Origin: Flavobacteriales bacterium
GTDB lineage: Bacteria > Bacteroidota > Bacteroidia > Flavobacteriales_F > PHOS-HE28
Direction of reading: 5' to 3'
Length of the DNA: 64,000 nucleotides
NCBI GenBank assembly: GCA_016704485.1
Contig: JADJAA010000002.1
Coordinates: forward strand, 496,001-560,000
Part shown: positions 9,306 through 17,125 of the stretch, piece after piece
Layout of the letters: every line of letters begins with the position of its first letter
Position numbering within the stretch: the first letter of the stretch is position 1
Made by a program: the position numbers and the translations under genes
Notes under the pieces: generated by a model
Told to the model about the DNA's origin: nothing
The model's database searches: none
Seen by the model: the letters and a program-made list of their open reading frames with translations, nothing else

Positions 9306-10334
9306 TCATGGAACTTCAACCGTATTCATCACTCGTTCAATGATCTCCATAACGGAAATATTCTCTGCTTCTGCCTCGTAGGTAAGGCCGATACGATGAC
9401 GCAGAACATCCGGGCAAACAGCACGGACATCCTCCGGAATAACGTACCCACGACGCTTCGTGAATGCCAAGGCTTTTGCAGCCAATGCCATGTTGATACT
9501 CGCTCGTGGCGATCCACCAATAGCGATCAAAGATGTCAGGTCCGTCAATTTGTATTGATCCGGTTTACGCGTCGCGTATACGATATCCACGATGTATTGC
9601 TCGATCTTTTCGTCCATGTAAACCTCACGCACTAATTGGCGTGCAGCCAGGATCTCTGCTGGCTTCACCACCTTTTGTGCAGTTGGCATACCACCTACGC
9701 GTACATTTTGCCGAATAATGGCTTTTTCTTCTTCGCGCTTCGGATAATCAAGAACCACCTTCAGCATGAAACGGTCGGTCTGTGCTTCCGGTAAGGGATA
9801 TGTTCCTTCCTGTTCGATGGGGTTCATGGTGGCCATTACCAAGAAGGGTTGTGGCAGTTGGTAAGTGCTGGTACCGATGGTTACCTGCCTTTCCTGCATT
9901 GCTTCCAACAAGGCACTTTGCACTTTTGCAGGCGCACGGTTGATCTCATCCGCCAATACGAAATTGCTGAAGATGGGTCCTTTCTTAACGCTGAACTCTT
10001 CGTTGCGTGGGCTGTAGATCAGCGTTCCGATAAGGTCAGCGGGCAAGAGGTCCGGCGTGAATTGGATACGACTGAAATCAACATCCACCGTGCTTGCAAG
10101 GGCTTTGATCGCCATGGTCTTGGCCAGACCAGGTACACCTTCCAAGAGGATATGCCCATCAGCCAACAACGCGACCAATAGCTTTTGGATCATGTCCTTC
10201 TGGCCAATGATCACCCGCTCCATTTGCTGATCGATCAGGTCCACAAAAGCACTGGCCTGCTGAATGCGATCGTTAAGTGCCCGAATACTCTCGGATGTAA
10301 CGGTTTCAGGTGTATCGGAAAATGTCTGTTCCAT
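9306..10334 (-). CDS. moxR: MoxR-family AAA+ ATPase
   Basis: A 342-residue AAA+ protein. Walker A GVPGLAKT is at 66-73, Walker B LADE at 127-130, followed by INRAPAKVQSALLEAMQE as in MoxR proteins. Sensor 1 (VMATMNPIEQEGTYPLPEAQTDRF) and a lid domain with GGSPRAS near 279 follow. MoxR ATPases act as chaperone-like remodelers with VWA partners, here the DUF58, BatA and BatB products encoded downstream. It is the first gene of the operon; about 165 bases separate it from the divergent gene at 10501. Confidence 0.95.
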   Translation of the reverse strand: MEQTFSDTPETVTSESIRALNDRIQQASAFVDLIDQQMERVIIGQKDMIQKLLVALLADGHILLEGVPGLAKTMAIKALASTVDVDFSRIQFTPDLLPADLIGTLIYSPRNEEFSVKKGPIFSNFVLADEINRAPAKVQSALLEAMQERQVTIGTSTYQLPQPFLVMATMNPIEQEGTYPLPEAQTDRFMLKVVLDYPKREEEKAIIRQNVRVGGMPTAQKVVKPAEILAARQLVREVYMDEKIEQYIVDIVYATRKPDQYKLTDLTSLIAIGGSPRASINMALAAKALAFTKRRGYVIPEDVRAVCPDVLRHRIGLTYEAEAENISVMEIIERVMNTVEVP

Positions 10335-10487
10335 GTTGCAATAGGTGCGTTTCCCTTAAGTTGAAGTCAAAGATCAACTTACGTTCCGGACGAGCGAAAA
10401 ATGCGCCGTTAAATGGTGTTAACCGAAACGTTGTTTAGCATCGTAAAATTGGTTGAGGGACGAATAGACCGATCGAAAGACGTGCTG

Positions 10488-10500
10488 TACCTTCGACGGC
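10488..10500 (+). promoter_or_regulatory. Probable -7 element just before the start of the pyrophosphohydrolase gene
   Basis: TACCTTCG (10488-10495) matches the Bacteroidota -7 consensus TAnnTTTG at 7 of 8 positions and is followed after 5 bases by the ATG at 10501. No TTG is found at the ideal -33 distance. The spacing implies transcription starting at or near the start codon. Confidence 0.45.
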
Positions 10501-10917
10501 ATGACCATCACCACAGAAACCTTATCACTTGAAGAAGCAACCGGACATGTTCGCGCATTCCACGATGCGTTCGGGATTTCTAACGCATCGGAACCGACCG
10601 GTGCGATCGGTGACCGCGATGCATTGTTGCGGTATAAGCTGATCCGGGAAGAGAACGAAGAATACCTGGATGCCGCCATGAACGGAGACCTGGTGGAAGT
10701 TGCCGATGCCTTGGGTGATATCCTTTACATCGTTTGCGGCACCATGTTGAAGCATGGGTTGGAGCACAAAATGGGAGAAGTATTCCGTGAGATCCAGCGC
10801 AGCAACATGAGCAAGTTGGATGCGAACGGAAAGGCCATCTATCGCGAGGATGGAAAAGTGCTGAAGAGCGACATGTACTTCAAGCCGGATATTGTAGCGA
10901 TCCTGGCAAAAGAATGA
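10501..10917 (+). CDS. MazG-like nucleotide pyrophosphohydrolase
   Basis: A 138-residue all-alpha protein. The motif REENEEYLDA (50-59), followed by DLVEVADALGDILYI (63-77), gives the ExxE and ExxD acidic pairs that bind magnesium in the MazG/HisE/dUTPase superfamily. A family of similar size described as phosphoribosyl-ATP pyrophosphohydrolase-like includes the tail FREIQRSNMSKLD...YFKPDI seen here. It probably hydrolyses a nucleoside triphosphate or related substrate to the monophosphate and pyrophosphate as housecleaning. It is coupled to the next gene by a 4-base ATGA overlap. Confidence 0.85.
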   Translation: MTITTETLSLEEATGHVRAFHDAFGISNASEPTGAIGDRDALLRYKLIREENEEYLDAAMNGDLVEVADALGDILYIVCGTMLKHGLEHKMGEVFREIQRSNMSKLDANGKAIYREDGKVLKSDMYFKPDIVAILAKE

Positions 10918-11429
10918 TCAGCATGCACCTCCCTACATTGCTTTCGAAAGCCCGTACCAGCCGGTTTACGCGGTGGTACATGAACCTGGGCTTGAATTGG
11001 ACGATCCCGTTCAATAGGCCGCATGGATTCAAAGTAGTTCCCTTGGAGCAAGGTGGCATTTCCGTTCAGATCCCGAACTGGCGGATCAATCGCAACCACA
11101 TCAATGGGATCCATGCATGCGCAATGGCAACCGCATCGGAAATGTGCAGTGGCCTTAGCGTTCTGGAAAAGCTGAATCCGAAAAAATACCGGTTGATCAT
11201 GCGTAGCCTGCACATGGAATATCATTATCAGGCCAAGCAAAAGGCCAGCGCTGTCTGCGTTCCAACAGATGAGGAATTGGAACAGAGCGTCCTAGGACCA
11301 TTGCGTACAGCAGATTCAGCGGATCATACGAGCATTGTGAAAGTTCACGATGTAAGTGGTAACCATTTAGCAACAGGTACTGTTACCTGGCAAGTAAAAG
11401 AGTGGAGTAAGGTGCGTACGAAGCGATAA
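10914..11429 (+). CDS. DUF4442 hotdog-fold protein, putative thioesterase
   Basis: A 171-residue protein matching the DUF4442 pattern: an N-terminal helix, RPHGFKVVPLEQGGISVQIPNWRINRNH, then the NHINGIHACAMATASEM segment that corresponds to the hotdog central helix with an Asn/His pair. These proteins are related to PaaI-type acyl-CoA thioesterases, but the substrate is unknown. The start overlaps the stop of the pyrophosphohydrolase gene, so the two are co-translated. The intergenic region after it was invaded by the IS element at 11511. Confidence 0.8.
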   Translation: MISMHLPTLLSKARTSRFTRWYMNLGLNWTIPFNRPHGFKVVPLEQGGISVQIPNWRINRNHINGIHACAMATASEMCSGLSVLEKLNPKKYRLIMRSLHMEYHYQAKQKASAVCVPTDEELEQSVLGPLRTADSADHTSIVKVHDVSGNHLATGTVTWQVKEWSKVRTKR

Positions 11430-11468
11430 CGGATGGGTCTCATATTCGTATAAGGTTAACACGCGCGA

Positions 11469-11510
11469 TCAAGTACTGCGTGCAGCCTTTTTTAACGTAG
11501 AGGATACTAG
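11469..11510 (-). pseudogene. Detached 3' end of the DUF2238 gene
   Basis: Read on the minus strand from the CTAG at 11507-11510, these bases encode VSSTLKKAARST followed by TGA (11469-11471), in frame with the DUF2238 gene on the other side of the insertion sequence. Removing the IS and one CTAG copy rebuilds a continuous gene of about 213 codons. This is the original C-terminus, now separated by about 0.9 kb. Confidence 0.8.
11507..11510. repeat. Left copy of the 4-bp target duplication CTAG
   Basis: CTAG flanks the left inverted repeat of the IS; the matching right copy is at 12403-12406. A 4-bp YTAR-type target is known for part of the IS5 family. Confidence 0.7.
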
Positions 11511-12402
11511 AAGGAATCTCAAAAATAAGCATTGCCTAAGTTATCTATGAACACTGGGCTTTGATCAACTTTTTAATGTTCCAGTTGATCTTCTTCTTTG
11601 GCGCAATGTACTTCGCTAAGAAAAGCGATGGACATCAGCGACAAGCAATGGGAAGTGTTGGAAAAACCGCTTACAAGTATTTTTCATAAGAGCGAAACAC
11701 GTGGCAGGCCCAGACAAGATCCACGTGCGGTGCTTAACGGGATCTTGTGGATATGCCGGACCGGTGCACCATGGGCAGATCTACCTGGCAGATACCCGCC
11801 ATACCAGACTTGCCATCGGTACCACAAACACTGGTGCAAGAGCGGTTCTTGGGATAAACTGCTGCATGCTCTTGCATCGGATCTACGCGATCGAGGGAAG
11901 ATCGACATTACCGAATGCTTTATCGATGGCACCTTCGCAAGTGCCAAAAAAGGGGGGCTTGTGTTGGACCTACTAAGAAAGGGAAAGGCACCAAGATCAT
12001 GGCAGTCACAGACGCTGTTGGTATTCCTCTCACCGTACGGGCCTTTAGCGCCAGCACCCATGAAGTAAAGCTAGCCGATAGGACGATCCGTTCGTGTGCC
12101 ATAAAGCCCAAACGTGTGATCGCCGACAGGGCGTACGACAGTGACAAACTAAGACGCACATTGAAGAAACGCGGAATCCAACTGGTATGTCCGCACAGGA
12201 GTAACAGAAAACGACAAGTGCATCAAGATGGACGGGAATTACGGCGCTACAAACGCCGCTGGAAGGTCGAAAGGTTGTTCGCGTGGTTGTTTAACTCGCG
12301 CCGTACATTCGTTCGGTATGAATACCATGCAGACCTCTTCTTAGGCATGGTGCAGTTGGCTTGCGTAATGATAATTCTCAAAAGTTATTTTTGAGATGGC
12401 TT
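11511..12402 (+). mobile_element. IS5-family insertion sequence, 892 bp, apparently intact
   Basis: The left end AAGGAATCTCAAAAATAA and the reverse complement of the right end, AAGCCATCTCAAAAATAA, form imperfect inverted repeats of about 18 bp. CTAG flanks both ends. Inside is one transposase in two frames joined by a -1 frameshift. Size, two-frame layout and DDE motifs fit the IS5 family (IS427-like or IS1031-like group; the subgroup is not certain). All catalytic residues are present and the ends are matched, so it may still be mobile. Confidence 0.88.
11628..12394 (+). CDS. IS5-family DDE transposase, expressed by -1 frameshift
   Basis: The first frame runs from ATG 11628 (MDISDKQWEVLEKPL, then GRPRQDPRAVLNGILWICRT, the IS5 N-terminal region) past DGTFASAKKGG, which holds the first catalytic Asp. 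At A6G6 (11946-11957) the sequence must shift to the -1 frame to continue GPTKKGKGTKIMAVTD. Then come VIADRAYDS (second Asp) and RRWKVERLFAWL (catalytic Glu), ending at 12394. Without the shift the first frame stops at 12068 as a truncated protein. The A6G6 run is a classic slippery site. The interval given covers both frames. Confidence 0.88.
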
Positions 12403-13006
12403 CTAGCATGATCACGATCGCACCGGTAAGTGCGATCCCCATGTCTTTCTGCGCATCCCAAATATCACCTTGGCTGCCGAGGTATGCCGCACCCTGAGCA
12501 GGGAAGAATACATCGGCCACGGCCCATTCTATCAATTCGTAAGCACCGCTGAAACTGAGGGTGATCTCGACAGGCAACACCCAACATACCCATTTGGGCC
12601 ATTGAAAATGGTTCTTGAAATAATCGCGCATGGGGTAGGCGAGGAGCAAACCGAAACTGCAGTGTACAATTCGGTCGTACGGGTTCCGCTCCAAGATCAT
12701 CGAGTCCTTCAACCAATAGCCGAAAGGGTTTTCCGCGTACGTATACATCGCACCGTAGATGTGGAGTAGGATGTACACGAACATCATGGTGTAGCTGAGG
12801 TCGCTGAACTTGAATTTGCGGTGGCTCAGTGCAAGGCCAACAATGAACACCGCCGTAAGTACATTCTCTGTAACCCAGTTTGCATGATCCGTAGTTCCTA
12901 AGAACGTCCAGGCCCAGACTGCCAGAAAAATGCCAAGAAAGACCTTCAGTAAGGTATGCTCACGAAAGGGGACCCGACCAATTGAAGAAGCGGTAGTGAA
13001 GGACAT
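12341..13006 (-). CDS. DUF2238 (YjdF-like) membrane protein with IS-derived C-terminus
   Basis: An integral membrane protein of the DUF2238/YjdF family with about six hydrophobic helices and the family hallmarks ERNPYDRIVHCSFGLLLAYP near 106-125, GAYELIEW near 154-161 and GDIWDAQKDMG near 180-190. The insertion sequence starts inside codon 202: residues 202-221 (beginning EAISKITFENYHY) are read from the IS right end, replacing the original 12-residue tail now stranded at 11469-11510. The conserved core is intact, so the product may still work. The molecular function of the family is unknown. Confidence 0.85.
   Translation of the reverse strand: MSFTTASSIGRVPFREHTLLKVFLGIFLAVWAWTFLGTTDHANWVTENVLTAVFIVGLALSHRKFKFSDLSYTMMFVYILLHIYGAMYTYAENPFGYWLKDSMILERNPYDRIVHCSFGLLLAYPMRDYFKNHFQWPKWVCWVLPVEITLSFSGAYELIEWAVADVFFPAQGAAYLGSQGDIWDAQKDMGIALTGAIVIMLEAISKITFENYHYASQLHHA
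12403..12406. repeat. Right copy of the 4-bp target duplication CTAG
   Basis: Directly follows the right inverted repeat of the IS and encodes Leu201 of the DUF2238 protein. It matches the left copy at 11507-11510. Confidence 0.7.
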
Positions 13007-13036
13007 CGTGTGATCTATTGGGTCTGAACGAATAGG

Positions 13037-13681
13037 CTAAAAATTATCTTCTTCGAGTGCATCATCCTTCTCCTTCTTCTTCGTTGAGAAGCGATAGCCA
13101 ACCGTTACCGCATAGACCACGTTCTGCACCCTAAGAAGGCGATCAAAAGGTGTAAGGCTGGTCTGAGCTCTTACATCGAATGTCATACGTTCACTTTCAA
13201 GGCCAATGCCAGCGAGACCACTGAATTGGAATCGTCTTTGGGAATTGGTCAGGTCAATCTTTATATCATCGATTTTCACCCCATTGGTCCAGCTTTTGTA
13301 CCTACTACTGACCAAATAACCAAAACTAGGACCAATAAGAAGGAAGAGACCATTGGGTTCTTTATTCGTGGAGATCTTGGCAAGAAAGGGAATCTCGATG
13401 TAACGATAGGTATTCTGTGTACGATTGCTTATTGCGGGGTTTCGGTAAGCTGAGCCTTTGGTAAGCCAAAGCGCTTCCACCAAAAGACCAACCTGCTGAT
13501 GAAGTGGCGCTTCGATGTACCATCCTAGAACGGGTGCCAAACGCAAATTACTTGAGTTCTGGAAGAGCGCACCAGTTGTCTGCGTTGCCATGCCCAACCC
13601 AATACGCGGGCCATGGTGGCCTCCCTGAGCAAAACAAGTTCCAGCGAAAAGCACGAATGAGAATAGTATTGATCTATACAT
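13037..13681 (-). CDS. Outer membrane beta-barrel protein (PorT-like)
   Basis: The signal peptide YRSILFSFVLFAGTCFAQ is followed by alternating amphipathic strands typical of an eight-stranded outer membrane barrel (RIGLGMATQTTGAL, VGLLVEALWLTKGSAY, YRYIEIPFLAKIST, LFLLIGPSFGYLVSS, FSGLAGIGLES, YAVTVGYRF) and a charged, probably periplasmic tail (KKKEKDDALEEDNF). The 'RYIEIPFLAK' strand is shared with PorT/OMP_b-brl_2 family proteins. The ATG at 13681 begins the signal peptide and lies 4 bases after a GATCTTCG sequence that resembles a -7 element. The specific role is unknown. Confidence 0.75.
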   Translation of the reverse strand: MYRSILFSFVLFAGTCFAQGGHHGPRIGLGMATQTTGALFQNSSNLRLAPVLGWYIEAPLHQQVGLLVEALWLTKGSAYRNPAISNRTQNTYRYIEIPFLAKISTNKEPNGLFLLIGPSFGYLVSSRYKSWTNGVKIDDIKIDLTNSQRRFQFSGLAGIGLESERMTFDVRAQTSLTPFDRLLRVQNVVYAVTVGYRFSTKKKEKDDALEEDNF

Positions 13682-13747
13682 GCCACGAAGATCGTAGGAT
13701 CTTGCGTATCCGAAGCGAAAAAGGAAAAAAGGTCGGTCCAAGTAGAA

Positions 13748-14236
13748 CTACGACTTGCTCTTTAACGCAGCCATCTTCAGAACAGCTACGGCACAATCGA
13801 TGCCTTTGTTGCCGTGTACACCACCACTTCGGGCACGTGCTTGTTCCATGGTATCGTCGGTGAGCACACCGAAGATCACGGGAATACTGAACTTAAGGGC
13901 AACATCCATTATCCCTTGCGTGGTTCCGTGGCAAACGAAATCGAAGTGAGGCGTTTCGCCACGAACCACGCTGCCAAGACAGATAACGCCATGAAGGTCT
14001 TCTTTCTCCAACAGGTATTGAGCGCCGCTTGCTAATTCGAAGCTACCGGGCACCCAACATTCAATAATGTCGGTTGAAGCAACCCCATATTTCAATAAGG
14101 TCTCACGTGATCCCGCACGAAGCGCATCGGTTACGTCCAGATTCCATTCGCTCACCACTAGGGCAAAACGAAGACCAGCGCCACTAGGGACGCTGGACGG
14201 ATCATGTTCGGAAAGGTTATGTGTTGCTGTGGCCAT
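13748..14236 (-). CDS. ribH: 6,7-dimethyl-8-ribityllumazine synthase (RibH)
   Basis: Catalyses the penultimate step of riboflavin synthesis, joining 5-amino-6-ribitylaminouracil with dihydroxybutanone phosphate. Family motifs are all visible: VVSEWNLDVTDAL, WVPGSFELASGAQYL, CLGSVVRGETPHFDFVCHGTTQGIMD (active-site His in ETPHFD), PVIFGVLTDDTMEQARARSG and NKGIDCAVAVLKMA. The 162-residue length is normal. It lies 3 bases after the upstream TPR membrane protein gene. ribD is in the window at 26111 but unlinked; no FMN riboswitch is seen before either gene. Confidence 0.95.
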   Translation of the reverse strand: MATATHNLSEHDPSSVPSGAGLRFALVVSEWNLDVTDALRAGSRETLLKYGVASTDIIECWVPGSFELASGAQYLLEKEDLHGVICLGSVVRGETPHFDFVCHGTTQGIMDVALKFSIPVIFGVLTDDTMEQARARSGGVHGNKGIDCAVAVLKMAALKSKS

Positions 14237-14239
14237 GGA

Positions 14240-14941
14240 CTATCCGCCCATTGCCTCCGCGCGCCCAGCATACTTTTTCGCTTGGTTAGCATCCGGGCTA
14301 TTCGGAAACTCAGTTGCTACGCGATTGAAGGCTTTCGCTGCACCAGCCCAATTCCCGGCCTGTTGGTGCAGGATCCCTGCTTTCATAAGGTACATCGGAG
14401 TAGTGAATTCGTTGCGAACCATGCTGGCAGCCTTTTCGAATTCCTTCACGGCTTCATCGGTCCGGTCCAATTCAACCAATGCATCTCCAACATTGCCAAC
14501 GGCCATTACACGAAGCACATCATCATCCAGATCGGCCTTTTTGTAGTGGTCGATGGCAAGTTCATAATCACCCTTTTTCATGTAGATCGCACCCAGGTAA
14601 TAGTTGGCCAAATTGCCAGTTGGTGTGCTGGAATACTGATCGGCGATCGAAATGAAGCCAGGCCACTCGGTATCGCCGTTCAATGCGCGGTCAAGAGAGT
14701 CGATCTCAAAGTAATATTCCGCTTTCCACATCAATTCCGCTGCTTCTTTTGCCTTAGGTCCAGAAACGAAATTCTTATAGAGAAGAGCGCCACCAACTAT
14801 CGCCAAAAGAGCGACAACGCCGATCAGGATCGCCTGTTTGTTCTTTTCCAGGAATAACTCGGTACGTGTATAGACTTCTCCAAGGTCAACGTCTTGCTCA
14901 GTTCCCTTAGGCTTGTCTTGTGAAGTGATCTTATTGCTCAT
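14240..14941 (-). CDS. TPR membrane protein (YfgM/Tol-Pal system type)
   Basis: The cytoplasmic N-terminus is followed by one membrane helix at about 37-56 (AILIGVVALLAIVGGALLY) and a periplasmic TPR region. Repeats include GNLANYYLGAIYMKKGDYELAIDHYKKA and QQAGNWAGAAKAFNRVATEFPNS, taken here as separate segments. The TM-plus-TPR layout matches YfgM-like proteins that assist periplasmic protein folding. The ATG at 14941 is preferred because the family starts shortly before the helix; the longer upstream frame has unlike composition. It is co-transcribed with ribH. Confidence 0.8.
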   Translation of the reverse strand: MSNKITSQDKPKGTEQDVDLGEVYTRTELFLEKNKQAILIGVVALLAIVGGALLYKNFVSGPKAKEAAELMWKAEYYFEIDSLDRALNGDTEWPGFISIADQYSSTPTGNLANYYLGAIYMKKGDYELAIDHYKKADLDDDVLRVMAVGNVGDALVELDRTDEAVKEFEKAASMVRNEFTTPMYLMKAGILHQQAGNWAGAAKAFNRVATEFPNSPDANQAKKYAGRAEAMGG

Positions 14942-15128
14942 GTAGGTTAGCCGATGTTCACGGCCGGTATTTTTGCTAACGAGGCGCGAAAATAGGCGTT
15001 TTCCCGATCCCTGCATGTCTTGGATCGTAGGCAGTTGTGCTCATATGATCGTTCGATCTTGACCGGCGCGGGTTTGGACCAGAAAGAACCATTGAAAATT
15101 CCTGCTCAAATGGTCTGTGCTAGGCTCC

Positions 15129-15142
15129 TACCTTTGTGATCC
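15129..15142 (+). promoter_or_regulatory. -7 element of the recF promoter, apparently leaderless
   Basis: TACCTTTG at 15129-15136 is a perfect match to the Bacteroidota -7 consensus TAnnTTTG. Only 6 bases separate it from the recF ATG at 15143, so the transcript should begin at or next to the start codon. Confidence 0.6.
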
Positions 15143-16276
15143 ATGGATTTCCATCTCGGCCGCTTGCATATTCTGAATTTCCGCAATCATCGGGATGCTG
15201 AGCTGGAGCTGGGTCCTCAGGTGAACTGTTTGGTTGGCTCAAATGGTACCGGTAAGACCAACTTATTGGATACGGTGCATTACCTCTCGCTGACCAAGAG
15301 CTACTTCGATCCCATCGATGTGCACAATATCCAGCACGGTGAGGATCAGTTCATGGTTCAGGGGACACTGCACACTGCAAATGGGGAGGATACCTTATTG
15401 TGCAGTGTGCGTAGAGGCCATCGAAAGGTATTCAACCGAAATCGAAAGGAATATCCACGGTTGGCCAATCACATTGGGCGCTATCCCGTGGTGATGGTAA
15501 CACCGTATGACGGGCAATTGGTGCTGGATGGGTCGGAGGTCCGGCGAAAGTTCATCGATGGGCTTATTGCGCAATTCGACAAGAATTATTTGGATTCCTT
15601 GATCAGGTATAACCGTGCCCTGTTGCAGCGGAACGCCATGTTGAAGCAATTCGCGATGGATGGGCGAGGATCAATGGAAATGCTTGAACCGTGGGACGAA
15701 CAATTGGTGAACCATGGAACGCTGGTCTTTGAAGTGCGCCGGGCATTCATGAAAGAGATGGTACCGTTGCTGGAAAGTCATTACCACGGCATCAGTTCTG
15801 GCCCCGAAAAGGTGGCCCTTACATACCGCTCAGCGCTGTTGGAGACGTCGATGCGTGAATTATTGCACAATTCCTTACAGAAGGATCGGGCTGCGCAATA
15901 CACTACGGTTGGTATTCATCGGGACGAACTGCTCTTTACGATCAATGACCAACCCTTGAAACGATACGGTTCTCAAGGTCAACAAAAAACCTATTTGATC
16001 GCATTGAAATTGGCCCAGTTCGATCTTACACAAGCGCGATCAGGACTCAGGCCCATTTTACTGCTTGATGATATCTTCGACAAGATCGATCCGCAACGCA
16101 TGCGCCATTTGCTGAAATTATTGAGTGATCGCAAGTTCGGGCAGGTCTTGATCACCGATACCGATGCATCGCGCTTGCATACCGCGTTGGACGGGTTGGA
16201 TCTGGACGTACGTTTCTTCCACCTTGCACACGATATACCCATCAGAAGTGAAAAAGTCGAACGAACAGTCGCTTAG
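15143..16276 (+). CDS. recF: RecF, DNA replication and repair ATPase
   Basis: RecF loads RecA at single-strand gaps with RecO and RecR. It is a 377-residue ABC/SMC-like ATPase: LHILNFRNHRDAELEL at the N-terminus, Walker A GSNGTGKT at 32-39, RKFIDGLIAQFDKNYL, the signature region RYGSQGQQKTYLIALKLAQ near 275, and Walker B LLLDDIFDKID near 310. Length and motifs are standard. A consensus -7 element ends 6 bases before the ATG, fixing this start. The end overlaps the DciA-like gene by 29 bases. Confidence 0.96.
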   Translation: MDFHLGRLHILNFRNHRDAELELGPQVNCLVGSNGTGKTNLLDTVHYLSLTKSYFDPIDVHNIQHGEDQFMVQGTLHTANGEDTLLCSVRRGHRKVFNRNRKEYPRLANHIGRYPVVMVTPYDGQLVLDGSEVRRKFIDGLIAQFDKNYLDSLIRYNRALLQRNAMLKQFAMDGRGSMEMLEPWDEQLVNHGTLVFEVRRAFMKEMVPLLESHYHGISSGPEKVALTYRSALLETSMRELLHNSLQKDRAAQYTTVGIHRDELLFTINDQPLKRYGSQGQQKTYLIALKLAQFDLTQARSGLRPILLLDDIFDKIDPQRMRHLLKLLSDRKFGQVLITDTDASRLHTALDGLDLDVRFFHLAHDIPIRSEKVERTVA

Positions 16277-16538
16277 TCAGGTCTTCGACCATTTGATCGA
16301 TGCATATGGTATGCGCGAAAAAATGGACGAATTGGACATAACCTCTGCATGGGATGATGTTGCCGGCCCCATGATCGCGCGGCACACAGTAACAATTCGT
16401 CTGCGTAAAGGTCGCCTCGTGGTTAAGGTGGACTCAGCTCCGCTACGGCAAGAGCTTACCTACATGCGTGTAACGTTACAGGAGATCCTGAACCGAAGAG
16501 CTGGAAGAAAGGTCGTGGAAGAAATAATCCTGGAATAG
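16248..16538 (+). CDS. DUF721/DciA-like protein, putative helicase loader partner
   Basis: A protein of about 96 residues with the DUF721 core: LSQVFDHLIDAYGMREKMDEL, then ITSAWDDVAGPMIARHTVTIRL, VVKVDSAPLRQELTYMR and RAGRKVVEEIIL. DUF721 proteins include DciA, which loads or tethers the replicative helicase DnaB in bacteria lacking DnaC. The GTG at 16248 is chosen because family members start shortly before SLSQVF; it lies inside the end of recF, so translation is coupled. It is small even for the family and lacks long extensions. Confidence 0.82.
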   Translation: MKKSNEQSLSQVFDHLIDAYGMREKMDELDITSAWDDVAGPMIARHTVTIRLRKGRLVVKVDSAPLRQELTYMRVTLQEILNRRAGRKVVEEIILE

Positions 16539-16573
16539 ACCAGTGCCGCGGCCGGATAAGCCGCAGATGCGCT

Positions 16574-16990
16574 TTAGTACCGCTCCCTTCCGCTAAAGAA
16601 GAAATTTCCTTCAATGACAGCATTTTGATCGCTGTCACTACCATGCACGGCGTTCTTCGCTTTGCTTTCCGCGAAACGCTTGCGCAGTGTTCCTTCCGCT
16701 GCTTCCGCTGGGTCCGTAGCTCCGATCAACGTACGGAAATCAGAGACCGCGTTGTTCTTCTCAAGGATCGCAGCTACGATAGGACCGCAGGCCATATAGT
16801 CAACAAGCTCACCGTAGAACGGGCGCTCTTTATGTACTTCGTAGAAAATACCTGCCTCGTCTTTGCTCAATCGCGTGTATTTCAAGGCGATGACCTTAAA
16901 GCCCTTGCTAGTGATCATATCGATGATCTTGCCAGTGTTTCCGGCTGCAACTGCTTCCGGCTTGATCATCGTAAAAGTTCTATTGCTCAT
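16574..16990 (-). CDS. ndk: Nucleoside diphosphate kinase
   Basis: Transfers the gamma phosphate of ATP to nucleoside diphosphates through a phospho-histidine. Motifs are TFTMIKPEAV at the N-terminus, ALKYTRLSKDEA, YMACGPIVAAIL and the active-site motif NAVHGSDS with His116. The length of 138 residues is normal. A perfect -7 element TACTTTTG lies upstream (17013-17020), giving a 5' leader of roughly 20 bases. Confidence 0.96.
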   Translation of the reverse strand: MSNRTFTMIKPEAVAAGNTGKIIDMITSKGFKVIALKYTRLSKDEAGIFYEVHKERPFYGELVDYMACGPIVAAILEKNNAVSDFRTLIGATDPAEAAEGTLRKRFAESKAKNAVHGSDSDQNAVIEGNFFFSGRERY

Positions 16991-17012
16991 GGGGGGTGTT
17001 GAAAAGAAGGCG

Positions 17013-17020
17013 CAAAAGTA
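17013..17020 (-). promoter_or_regulatory. -7 element of the ndk promoter
   Basis: On the minus strand this reads TACTTTTG, a full match to TAnnTTTG, followed by GCGCC, 22 bases upstream of the ndk ATG. Confidence 0.6.
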
Positions 17021-17125
17021 ATCGGTCAGATGAAAGATATGAGGTCTGAAACATTATTCCTTTGTTGTATGTAAAACACTTTTGCGGCCGATCTCCGGTC
17101 TCAGGTGTTTCTTGCCCTTAAGAAC

